The translations under genes were made by a program, and so were the position numbers. From WHSW01 sp033856255 (GTDB lineage: Bacteria > Actinomycetota > Thermoleophilia > Solirubrobacterales > 70-9), in contig JAWVFH010000042.1 of NCBI GenBank assembly GCA_033856255.1, forward strand, positions 1-64,000: 64,000 nt of DNA. Reading direction: 5' to 3'. Below, in pieces: positions 10,155 through 17,583 of the stretch (positions are counted from its first letter, which is position 1; every line of letters begins with the position of its first letter). Under the pieces are notes generated by a model. It was not told the DNA's origin, did no database searches, and worked only from the letters and a program-made list of their open reading frames with translations.

Positions 10155-11177
10155 ATGGCGCACGGCACGTCGCTTCGGCGTTACGCGCTGACGCGCCTGG
10201 CGCTGGCGATCCCGACCGTCCTCATCCTGCTGACGATGGTCTTCCTGCTGATGCGGGTGGCCCCGGGCGACCCGATCCAGTCGGCGCTCGGCGGCCGGCT
10301 CTCGCAGGAGGAGCTGGCGCAGCGAAAGCACGCGGCCGGGTTCGACAAGCCGATCCTGCAGCAGTACGCCGAATACCTCGGCGACGTGTTCACGCTCGAC
10401 CTGGGCACGACGCTGACCGACAACCGCACCGTGACCTCGATCCTGGTCGAGAACGGCAGCGCGACCGTCGAGCTCACCTTCTGGGCGTTCATGATCACGA
10501 TCCTGGTCGGGATCCCGGTCGGGCTCTTAGCCGGCCGCTACCGCGACGGGCCGCTCGACTTCGGCGGGCGGATGTTCGGGATCGTGATCTACGCGACGCC
10601 GGTCTTCTTCCTCGGCTTCCTGGCGCAGATCTGGATCGCGCCCGCGCTCGGCTTACCCACCTCGGGCCGGGCGAGCCCGATCGTCGACTTCGAGCTCTCG
10701 AAGACGACGCACTTCTATCTCATCGACACGCTGATCCACGGTCAGTGGTCCGCGTTTTGGGATTGCGTGCGCCACCTGATCCTGCCCGCCGTCACCCTCG
10801 GCCTGGTGGTCAGCGGCGTGATGATCCGGCTCGTGCGCGTCAACCTGCTGCAGACGATGAAGGGTGACTACGTCGAGGCGGCGCGGGCCCGCGGCGTCTC
10901 CGAACGGCGCGTCGTCTTCCACCACGCCTTCCGCAACGCGATGGTCCCGGTGATCACAATCGCCGGGCTGCAGTTCGCGATCCTGCTCGGCGGCGCCGTT
11001 GTCACCGAGCAGACCTTCAACTGGCCCGGGCTCGGCGCCGAGCTGGTCCGCTACCTCGACGAACGGGACTACATCGCCGTGCAGGGGATCATCACCGTGT
11101 TCGCGCTCGCCGTCGTCGTGATCTCGGTGATGATCGACATGGTCACGGCGATCGTCGACCCGAGGGTCAGGTACTAG
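10155..11177 (+). CDS. ABC transporter permease, DppB type (second system)
   Basis: This 340-aa B-type permease has the N-terminal helix RYALTRLALAIPTVLILLTM, the family motif RVAPGDPIQSALG and the EAA loop VEAARARGVSERRVVFHHAF. It ends with VDPRVRY. Between helices 2 and 4 there is an insert (SGRASPIVDFELSKTTHFYL) that could shape the extracytoplasmic face. It lies 25 bp after the SBP gene and 5 bp before the C-type permease, clearly one operon. Confidence 0.92.
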   Translation: MAHGTSLRRYALTRLALAIPTVLILLTMVFLLMRVAPGDPIQSALGGRLSQEELAQRKHAAGFDKPILQQYAEYLGDVFTLDLGTTLTDNRTVTSILVENGSATVELTFWAFMITILVGIPVGLLAGRYRDGPLDFGGRMFGIVIYATPVFFLGFLAQIWIAPALGLPTSGRASPIVDFELSKTTHFYLIDTLIHGQWSAFWDCVRHLILPAVTLGLVVSGVMIRLVRVNLLQTMKGDYVEAARARGVSERRVVFHHAFRNAMVPVITIAGLQFAILLGGAVVTEQTFNWPGLGAELVRYLDERDYIAVQGIITVFALAVVVISVMIDMVTAIVDPRVRY

Positions 11178-11182
11178 GTCTG

Positions 11183-12109
11183 ATGCGACTGCCGCGCTGG
11201 GTGAAGCCGATGACCGAGGCCCGCGGGCTCTCGAAGTGGATGCTGATCGCCGGGGTCCTGATCGTCGCCTTCTTCCTCATCCTGGCGATCTTCGCGCCGC
11301 TGATCGCCCCCTACGGTTTCGACCAGGTGAGCGCCGACGGCGTTCGCTTCGCCAAGCAGGCCCATCCCGACTCGATGCACCTGTTCGGGACCACGGTCCA
11401 GTCCACCGACGTGCTCTCGAAGATCGTCTGGGGCTCGCGGACGGCGATCGAGGTCGTCGTCGTCGCGGTCACCCTCTCGCTGCTGGTCGGCGTGCCGCTC
11501 GGGCTGGTCTCCGGCTACGTCGGCGGACGCCTCGACCGCGGCCTCGTCCTGATCATGGACGCGCTCTTCGCCTTCCCCTACATCCTGCTCGCGATCGTGA
11601 TCGCCTTCCTGCTCTCCGACTCGATCGGCCAGGGCATCTTCTCGGCCGCGATCGCGATCACGATCGTCTACATACCGCAGTACTTCCGGGTCGTCCGCAA
11701 CCACGTGATCAGCGTGCGCGAGGAGTCCTACGTCGAGGCGGCGCGGGCGCTGGGCGCCCCGCGCCGGACGGTCATCAGCCGCTACGTCTTCTACAACGTG
11801 ATCCAGAACGTGCCCGCGATCGCGACCCTGAACGCCGCCGACGCGATCGGCACCCTCGCGGCGCTCGGCTTCCTCGGCTACGGGATCCAGCCGACCGAGG
11901 CCGCGGAGTGGGGCTACGACCTGCAGCGCGCGATCGACGACGCCGGCGCCGGGATCTGGTGGACCGGGCTCTTCCCGGGCCTCGCGATCGTGCTCCTGAT
12001 CACCGGCTTCACGCTCGTCGGCGAGGGCATCAACGACACCCTCAACCCCCTGGTCCGCGAGCGGCCGCTCGATCCGCCCGAGATCCCCGAAGAGACGGAG
12101 GTCGCATGA
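11183..12109 (+). CDS. ABC transporter permease, DppC type (second system)
   Basis: This 308-aa C-type permease has a first helix at about residues 18-38, the HLFGTTVQSTDVLSKIVWGS segment (the family HxFGTDxxGRDVxSR motif) and the EAA loop VEAARALGAPRRTVISRYVF. The GRD of that motif is replaced by QSTDV, a mild departure from most DppC proteins. Its stop overlaps the next ATPase start (ATGA). Confidence 0.92.
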   Translation: MRLPRWVKPMTEARGLSKWMLIAGVLIVAFFLILAIFAPLIAPYGFDQVSADGVRFAKQAHPDSMHLFGTTVQSTDVLSKIVWGSRTAIEVVVVAVTLSLLVGVPLGLVSGYVGGRLDRGLVLIMDALFAFPYILLAIVIAFLLSDSIGQGIFSAAIAITIVYIPQYFRVVRNHVISVREESYVEAARALGAPRRTVISRYVFYNVIQNVPAIATLNAADAIGTLAALGFLGYGIQPTEAAEWGYDLQRAIDDAGAGIWWTGLFPGLAIVLLITGFTLVGEGINDTLNPLVRERPLDPPEIPEETEVA

Positions 12110-13140
12110 CCGACGACCGGGGCCCCGTCCTCGACGTTCGCGGCCTGCGCGTCTGGTACGGGACCGGCGGCGACCCGGTGCGCGCCGTCGACGGGGTCTC
12201 GTTCCGGATCAACCGAGGGGAGACGCTCGGGCTGGTCGGCGAATCGGGTTGCGGCAAGTCGACCCTGGGCCGCGGCATCATAGGGCTGCTGCCGACGAAC
12301 GCCAGCCGCGCCGGCGAGATCCTCTACCAGGGGCGCAACCTGATCGGGCTCGCGCCCGACCAGCTGCGTGAGCTGCGCGGGCCCGAGATCGGATTGATCT
12401 TCCAGGAGCCGATGACCAGGCTCGATCCGCTGCACACGATCGAGAGCCACTTCCTCGAGATCCTGCGCACCCACCGGCCGGAGATGGACAAGGCGGCGAT
12501 GCGCAAGCGCGCCCTGGAGACGCTGGCGGCGATGGGGATCCCGCCGACCCGGTTCAAGCAGTACCCGCACGAGTTCTCCGGGGGCATGCGCCAGCGGATC
12601 ATGATCGCGCTGGCGCTGGTGCTCGAGCCCAGCCTGCTGATCGCCGACGAGCCGACGACGGCGCTCGACGTGATCGTCGAGGCGCAGATCCTCGGGATCC
12701 TCGCCGACCTGCGCCGCAACTTCGACACCGGCCTGCTGCTGATCACCCACAACCTCGGGATCATCGCCGAGGCCTGCGACCGGGTCGCGGTGATGTACGC
12801 GGGCCGGATCGCCGAGGAGGGCGAGGCGCGCCAGGTCTTCTCCGAGCCCGCCCACCCGTACACGCGGGAGCTCCTGCGGTCGACGATCTCGCTGCGGACG
12901 ACGGGGCTCAACTACATCCCGGGGGCCCCGCCGGACCTGATCGACCCCCCGCCCGGCTGCCGCTTTCACCCGCGCTGCCCGAGCGCGATGCGGGTCTGCG
13001 ACCAGCGCCACCCGCCCGAGGTGGTGGCCGAGGGGGGCCAGCGGGTGGCCTGCTGGCTGCACGGCCCCGCCGATCAGATCCCCGAGGGCGGGACCGAGCC
13101 GCTGGAGCGCGGCGAGATCGCGATCGCGGAGGAGGCGTGA
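12106..13140 (+). CDS. ABC transporter ATP-binding protein, DppD type (second system)
   Basis: This 344-aa ATPase has Walker A GESGCGKST (about 45-53), signature SGGMRQRIMIAL, Walker B LLIADEPTTALD and H-loop LITHNLGII. The usual HDL is HNL here, but the switch His is kept. The C-terminal cluster CRFHPRCP...C...ACWLHGP supplies four Cys with normal spacing (17 residues between Cys3 and Cys4). The ATG at 12106 overlaps the permease stop, and its own TGA overlaps the GTG of the next gene (GTGA). Confidence 0.93.
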   Translation: MTDDRGPVLDVRGLRVWYGTGGDPVRAVDGVSFRINRGETLGLVGESGCGKSTLGRGIIGLLPTNASRAGEILYQGRNLIGLAPDQLRELRGPEIGLIFQEPMTRLDPLHTIESHFLEILRTHRPEMDKAAMRKRALETLAAMGIPPTRFKQYPHEFSGGMRQRIMIALALVLEPSLLIADEPTTALDVIVEAQILGILADLRRNFDTGLLLITHNLGIIAEACDRVAVMYAGRIAEEGEARQVFSEPAHPYTRELLRSTISLRTTGLNYIPGAPPDLIDPPPGCRFHPRCPSAMRVCDQRHPPEVVAEGGQRVACWLHGPADQIPEGGTEPLERGEIAIAEEA

Positions 13141-14450
13141 GCGACGTGAGCGAAGATGGCGCGGTCCCCCTGCTGCGGGTTCGCGACCTGCACACGCATT
13201 ACTCGGTGCGCGGCTCGTTCGTCGATCGGCTGCGCGGCCGCGAGTCGGGCTCCGTGGCCGCGGTCGACGGGGTCAGCTTCGACCTCGAGAAGGGCGAGGT
13301 GCTCGGCCTGGTCGGCGAGTCCGGGTCCGGCAAGACGACCCTGGGACGGACGCTGCTCGGGCTGGTGCAGGCGAACTCCGGCAGCGTCCACCTGCGCGGG
13401 AGCGAGATCACCGGCCTCGACGAGAACGAGATGCGACCGCTGCGACGCCGGATGCAGATCGTCTTCCAGGACCCGCACGCGTCGCTCAACCCGGCGATGA
13501 CGATCGGCGCCGCGGTCGGCGACGCGCTGCGCTTCCACCACATCGCCGACAACAAGGCCGAGCGCGTGCGGCTGGTGGCCGAGGCGCTCGAGCGGGTCGG
13601 ACTCGCCCCGGCCGCACAGTTCGCCGACAAGTATCCGACCGACCTCTCCGGCGGCCAGAAGCAGCGCGCCGTGCTCGCCAGGGCGATCATCCTCGGCCCG
13701 GACATCCTGGTCGCCGACGAACCCGTCTCGATGCTCGACATGAGCGTGCGGGCGAAGATCCTCGAGCTGATGATCGAGCTCAAGTCCGAGCTCGACCTCA
13801 CCTACGTCTACATCACCCACGATCTGGCGACGGCGAAGTTCTTCTGCGACCGGATCGCGATCATGTATCTGGGGCGGATCGTCGAGCTGGGGCCGGCGGA
13901 GAAGATCTACGCCGACCCCAAGCACCCGTACACGCAGTCGCTCCTGCGGGCGATCCCGGAGCCCGATCCGCTCCGCAGCATCCCCCGCGACCTGCCGCGC
14001 GGCGAGATCCCCGACGCGGTCTCCCCGCCGCTGGGATGTCGCTTCCATCCGCGCTGCCCGCGCGCCTTCGAGGTCTGTGGCTGGGAGAGCCGCGACCTTC
14101 GCGTGGCGCTCGAGGACCGCTGGACCAAGCTCTCGGAGGAGGACTACGAGCGCGAGCGGGAGATGATCGGCGACCTTGAGGAGCTCGACGCGCCCACCTT
14201 CGACGCCCGCCTGCCCGCGGGCGAGGGCCACTCCGGCGAGGACGCCGCCGAGGTGCTCGCGGCGATGCGCTCCTCGGCGTCCGACGACCCGATCTGGAAG
14301 GGCGTCGCCGCCACCGAGGTCGCCGGCGACGGCGTCGAGGTCCGGTTCAATCACGGCGCCGAGCCGCGCCGCCTCGACGTCGACGGGGTCGAGGTCGAGT
14401 GCCACCTGCACGATCCCGAGGCCCTGGAGGCGGCGAAGCGGGCTCCGTAA
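13137..14450 (+). CDS. ABC transporter ATP-binding protein, DppF type, with large insert in the Cys cluster
   Basis: This 437-aa F-type ATPase is about 90 residues longer than its relatives. Walker A is GESGSGKT (60-67), signature SGGQKQR, Walker B LVADEPVSMLD and H-loop ITHDLATAK. The C-terminal cluster starts normally (CRFHPRCPRAFEVC; Cys301, Cys307, Cys314). The fourth Cys, which in the three other ATPases here follows 17-18 residues later in an AC(W/H) context, appears only at Cys422 (VECHLHDP). The 107 residues between are acidic, with a helical first half and strands in the second. The start is GTG 13137 overlapping the previous stop; GTG 13146 is an alternative. It is the last gene of the second importer. 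Confidence 0.92.
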   Translation: MSDVSEDGAVPLLRVRDLHTHYSVRGSFVDRLRGRESGSVAAVDGVSFDLEKGEVLGLVGESGSGKTTLGRTLLGLVQANSGSVHLRGSEITGLDENEMRPLRRRMQIVFQDPHASLNPAMTIGAAVGDALRFHHIADNKAERVRLVAEALERVGLAPAAQFADKYPTDLSGGQKQRAVLARAIILGPDILVADEPVSMLDMSVRAKILELMIELKSELDLTYVYITHDLATAKFFCDRIAIMYLGRIVELGPAEKIYADPKHPYTQSLLRAIPEPDPLRSIPRDLPRGEIPDAVSPPLGCRFHPRCPRAFEVCGWESRDLRVALEDRWTKLSEEDYEREREMIGDLEELDAPTFDARLPAGEGHSGEDAAEVLAAMRSSASDDPIWKGVAATEVAGDGVEVRFNHGAEPRRLDVDGVEVECHLHDPEALEAAKRAP

Positions 14451-14473
14451 GCGGCCCGTCCGGGCGCCGCTTA
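14448..14473 (+). terminator. hairpin at the end of the second ABC operon
   Basis: TAAGCGGC (14448-14455, including the stop codon) is perfectly complementary to GCCGCTTA (14466-14473), with a 10-nt middle part that can pair further. No T-tract follows, so this is a probable but weak terminator. Confidence 0.5.
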
Positions 14474-14533
14474 GGCGGCGAGCGCGCACCGCTGCGGCTC
14501 AAGAACACGGCTCCGCAAGCCGATGTTTTGTCG

Positions 14534-14965
14534 GTGAGGACAGTTGTCCAAAGGCTGGTCTGCGGAACCGTGCTGGTAGCCGCCGTGGCGATGGTCGGCT
14601 GCGGGAACGATTCCGCCTCGGCTCCCGCCGGCGTCGCGACCGCGAACGTGGTCGAGCGCGACTTCAAGATCAACGGCCCGCAGCACCTGGACGCCGGGCC
14701 GGTCCGCTTCTCGATCGACAACCGCGGTCCGGACGCGCACGAGTTCATCCTCCTGCGCTCCGACGGCAAGCCGTTGCCCCTGCGTGACGACGGGATCACC
14801 GTCGACGAGGACGCGGTCGAGAGCCGCACGATCGCCACCCTCGAACCCGAGCAGCCGGGCGTCCATGAGGTCGACGCCGAGCTCACCCCCGGCCGCTACG
14901 TGATGCTCTGCAACATGAGCGGCCACCTGCTCGGTGGCATGCACGACCAGGTGGTCGTCGGATGA
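14534..14965 (+). CDS. cupredoxin-like (type 1 copper) lipoprotein
   Basis: This protein of about 143 aa has a short basic N-terminus, a hydrophobic helix and a lipobox ending MVGC, so it should be an outer-face lipoprotein. The mature part is a single cupredoxin fold. HEFILL supplies the first His, and the C-terminal strand-loop YVMLCNMSGHLLGGMHDQVVV supplies Cys, His and Met in the plastocyanin order. Such proteins carry electrons or bind copper outside the membrane. The start is uncertain: GTG 14534 is preferred, TTG 14528 is possible, and no good Shine-Dalgarno is seen. Its stop overlaps the ATG of the GGDEF-EAL gene (ATGA), so the two are co-translated. Confidence 0.78.
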   Translation: MRTVVQRLVCGTVLVAAVAMVGCGNDSASAPAGVATANVVERDFKINGPQHLDAGPVRFSIDNRGPDAHEFILLRSDGKPLPLRDDGITVDEDAVESRTIATLEPEQPGVHEVDAELTPGRYVMLCNMSGHLLGGMHDQVVVG

Positions 14966-17358
14966 GCCTGCCGCGGCGACAGGCGTTCCGGCCATTCGCC
15001 CCACGCGGCCGGCGAGCCGTTGTGGCGATCCTGATCACGATCTGCCTCTTCTCGGCCCTCACCCTGATCCTCTCCACGAGCGCCACCTCCCGGTCCCAGA
15101 ACCAGGCTGCGGTGGTCGAGATCGCCGCGCGCCAGCGGACCCTCGCCGAGCGCTACCTCAACGACGTCGTCCTCACCAAGCGCGGGGCCCAGGCGGATCC
15201 CGCCTCGACGGCGCAGCTGCTCGAGGACAGCGCCGCGGCGCTGCTCGATGGCGGAAAGGCGCCCGGGGTGAACGGCGACGACGACGAGACCGAGCTCTCG
15301 GCGGCCACCGACCCGGTGGCCCGCGCGCAGCTCCGCCAGGAGACGCGGCTCGTCGACGACCTGACCGAAACGGGCAAGGCGGTCCTCGCCGGGCGCCCGG
15401 TGGCGTCGGTCGCCCTGGAAGCGAATGAGCGCCCAACGACGAGCGACCCAGTCGAACGCCTGCGGGTGCTCGCCGCGCTGACCTCCAACGTGTCGCTGAA
15501 CGCTGCTCGGACGATCGCCACCCAGGCCGACCGCAACGTCAACCAGCTGCTCACCCTCCAGGTCGTGTTCGGTATCGCCGGCCTGCTGATCTCGCTCGGG
15601 CTCGGCATCGCCCTGATCGCCGCGACCCGCCGTCAGACGGCTCACTTCCGCAGCCTCGTCACCTCGTCGACCGACCTCGTCCTCGTCTTCGGGCGGGGCG
15701 GTTGCCTGTACGCGAGCGAGTCGGTGACCAAGGCGATCGGCATCCCCGAGTCCGACCTGCTCGGGGACGGCTTCCTCGCCCTCGTCCACGCCGGCGACCG
15801 CGCCGCCGTCAACGAGGTGTCGGTGCACGGCGAGCCGCATCAGATCCTCTTCCGCCTCCAGAACCGGTTCGGCGAGTGGCGCCACCTGGAGGCTCACGTC
15901 ACGGACCTGCGCGACGATCGCCACGTGCGCGGCGTCGTCCTCAACGCGCGCGACATCAGCGAGCGCGTGCGCCTCGAGGCCGAGCTCACCCGCCAGGCCT
16001 TCCACGACGTGCTCACCGACCTTCCCAACCGGGCCCTGTTCGCCGACCGGCTCGAGCACGCGCTGGCCAGGGCGCAGCGCCCGGGCACCTCGATCGCCGT
16101 TCTGCTGCTCGACCTCGACGGCTTCAAGCAGGTCAACGACAGCCTCGGCCACAACGCCGGCGACCAGCTCCTGAGCAGGGTCGCCGAGCGATTCCGCGAG
16201 GTGATGCGCCCCAGCGACACCCTGGCCCGCCTCGGTGGCGACGAGTTCGCGATCCTGATCGAAGGCGCGCAGGAGGCGGAGGCCGTCGCCTTGGCCAGGC
16301 GCCTGCTCGAGCGGCTCAGCGAGTCCTTCTCAGTCGCCGACGGCCACGAGCTCGCGATCGGAGCCAGCGTCGGAATCGTCGCCCGCTCCGGCGAGGCGGG
16401 CAAGGGCGAGGACCTGATCCGCGACGCGGACGTCGCCATGTACGCGGCCAAGGAGGCCGGCCGCGGGCGCTACGAGGTCTACCACCACGACATGGCGCGG
16501 GAGTTCGGCGAGGTTCTGGGCCTCGAGCACGAGTTGCGGCTCGGCCTCGACCGCGGCGAGGTCAGCGTCGAGTACCAGCCGGAGATCAGCGTCGACGGCG
16601 ACTCGATCGTCGGCGTCGAGGCCCTGCTGCGCTGGCGCTCGCCGACCCGCGGCAACGTCTCACCGGCGCAGTTCATCCCGATCGCCGAGGCGACCGGCCT
16701 GATCTTCCCGCTCGGCGAGTTCGTCCTGCGTCAGGCCTGCGAGCAGGCCGCGGCGTGGCAGCGCGAGGGGTTGCTCCCGGAGCGCTTCGTCACCTGGGTC
16801 AATCTCTCGGGCAAGCAGCTCGCTGCCGGCGGGATCAGCACGCAGGTCGAGAACGAGCTCCAGGCAGCCGGCCTTCCGGCGACGCGGCTTGGCCTCGAGG
16901 TGACCGAGACCGCGATCATCGAGGGCGCGCCCGGACACCAGGCCCGCGGCGAGCTCGAGAGGCTGCACGAAGCCGGCGTGCAGATCGCGATCGACGACTT
17001 CGGCACCGGCTTCTCGGCCCTCGGCCAGCTACGTCACTTCCCGGTCGACATGCTCAAGGTCGACCGCTCGTTCGTGCAGGGCGTCGAACACGATCCCAAG
17101 GACCGCGCGATCACCGCGAACCTGATCAACCTCGCCCACACGCTCGGCCTCGTCGCCGTCGCCGAGGGGATCGAATCCGAGGGTCAGCTCGACTCCGTCC
17201 GCGCCGTCGGCTGCGACGTCGCTCAGGGCTTCCTCTTCGCCCGTCCCGCGCCGGCGGTCGAGATCACCAAGCTGCTGACCGAGAGGCGGCCGCAGGGCAC
17301 ATCGCCCGGCCGGTCGGCCCGACGGCTGCGCGCCGCACCCGCCCTCGGCAGCGGCTAA
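14962..17358 (+). CDS. membrane PAS-GGDEF-EAL cyclic-di-GMP protein with PilJ-like sensor
   Basis: This 798-aa protein can both make and break cyclic di-GMP. TM1 lies at about residues 14-36 and TM2 at about 195-217. The extracytoplasmic part between them starts with RQRTLAERYLNDV, typical of PilJ/type IV pili sensor domains. A PAS domain follows (about 220-335). The GGDEF domain has intact GGDEF at 425-429 and an upstream RxxD inhibitory site (RPSD). The EAL domain has E553-A-L, the Asn in WVNLSG, E in VTET, DDFGTG at 678, the Lys in MLKVDRSF and the Gln in AQGFLF, so the phosphodiesterase centre looks intact. It is coupled to the cupredoxin lipoprotein, suggesting that the sensor reads an extracytoplasmic redox or copper signal (inference). 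Confidence 0.93.
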   Translation: MSLPRRQAFRPFAPRGRRAVVAILITICLFSALTLILSTSATSRSQNQAAVVEIAARQRTLAERYLNDVVLTKRGAQADPASTAQLLEDSAAALLDGGKAPGVNGDDDETELSAATDPVARAQLRQETRLVDDLTETGKAVLAGRPVASVALEANERPTTSDPVERLRVLAALTSNVSLNAARTIATQADRNVNQLLTLQVVFGIAGLLISLGLGIALIAATRRQTAHFRSLVTSSTDLVLVFGRGGCLYASESVTKAIGIPESDLLGDGFLALVHAGDRAAVNEVSVHGEPHQILFRLQNRFGEWRHLEAHVTDLRDDRHVRGVVLNARDISERVRLEAELTRQAFHDVLTDLPNRALFADRLEHALARAQRPGTSIAVLLLDLDGFKQVNDSLGHNAGDQLLSRVAERFREVMRPSDTLARLGGDEFAILIEGAQEAEAVALARRLLERLSESFSVADGHELAIGASVGIVARSGEAGKGEDLIRDADVAMYAAKEAGRGRYEVYHHDMAREFGEVLGLEHELRLGLDRGEVSVEYQPEISVDGDSIVGVEALLRWRSPTRGNVSPAQFIPIAEATGLIFPLGEFVLRQACEQAAAWQREGLLPERFVTWVNLSGKQLAAGGISTQVENELQAAGLPATRLGLEVTETAIIEGAPGHQARGELERLHEAGVQIAIDDFGTGFSALGQLRHFPVDMLKVDRSFVQGVEHDPKDRAITANLINLAHTLGLVAVAEGIESEGQLDSVRAVGCDVAQGFLFARPAPAVEITKLLTERRPQGTSPGRSARRLRAAPALGSG

Positions 17359-17374
17359 ATGGATCCGTACCCGC

Positions 17375-17524
17375 TCAGACGCGCGTGGTCCTGGTCCCGG
17401 CGCCGCTGAGTCGCGGCCACAGGAGCAGCACCAGTCCGATCAGGATGCAGGCGATCCCGAGCGCGTAGTTCACGACTACGGCCAGGATGATTCCGATGAC
17501 GATGAGTAGTAGCGATAGTTCCAT
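17375..17524 (-). CDS. 49-aa small membrane protein
   Basis: A small frame starting at ATG 17524 encodes MELSLLLIVIGIILAVVVNY... with two hydrophobic segments (about 3-20 and 22-38) separated by an Asn/Tyr turn, and a short basic tail ending TRTTRV. Its length and layout resemble small actinobacterial DUF6131-type membrane proteins. An in-frame upstream extension to 17677 has an arginine-rich composition and is unlikely. The gene is convergent with the GGDEF-EAL gene and downstream of the MMPL gene. Function unknown. Confidence 0.65.
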   Translation of the reverse strand: MELSLLLIVIGIILAVVVNYALGIACILIGLVLLLWPRLSGAGTRTTRV

Positions 17525-17583
17525 GCCCGCTTCGTACCCGGGCTGAGGTAGCGAAAACGGGGCTGGCCGGATGTTCCGGCCGC

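Noticed and set aside
14399..14533. N-terminal extension of the cupredoxin lipoprotein
   Set aside because: It overlaps the ATPase coding end and would place Pro/Arg/Gly-rich sequence before the lipoprotein signal, preventing its function.
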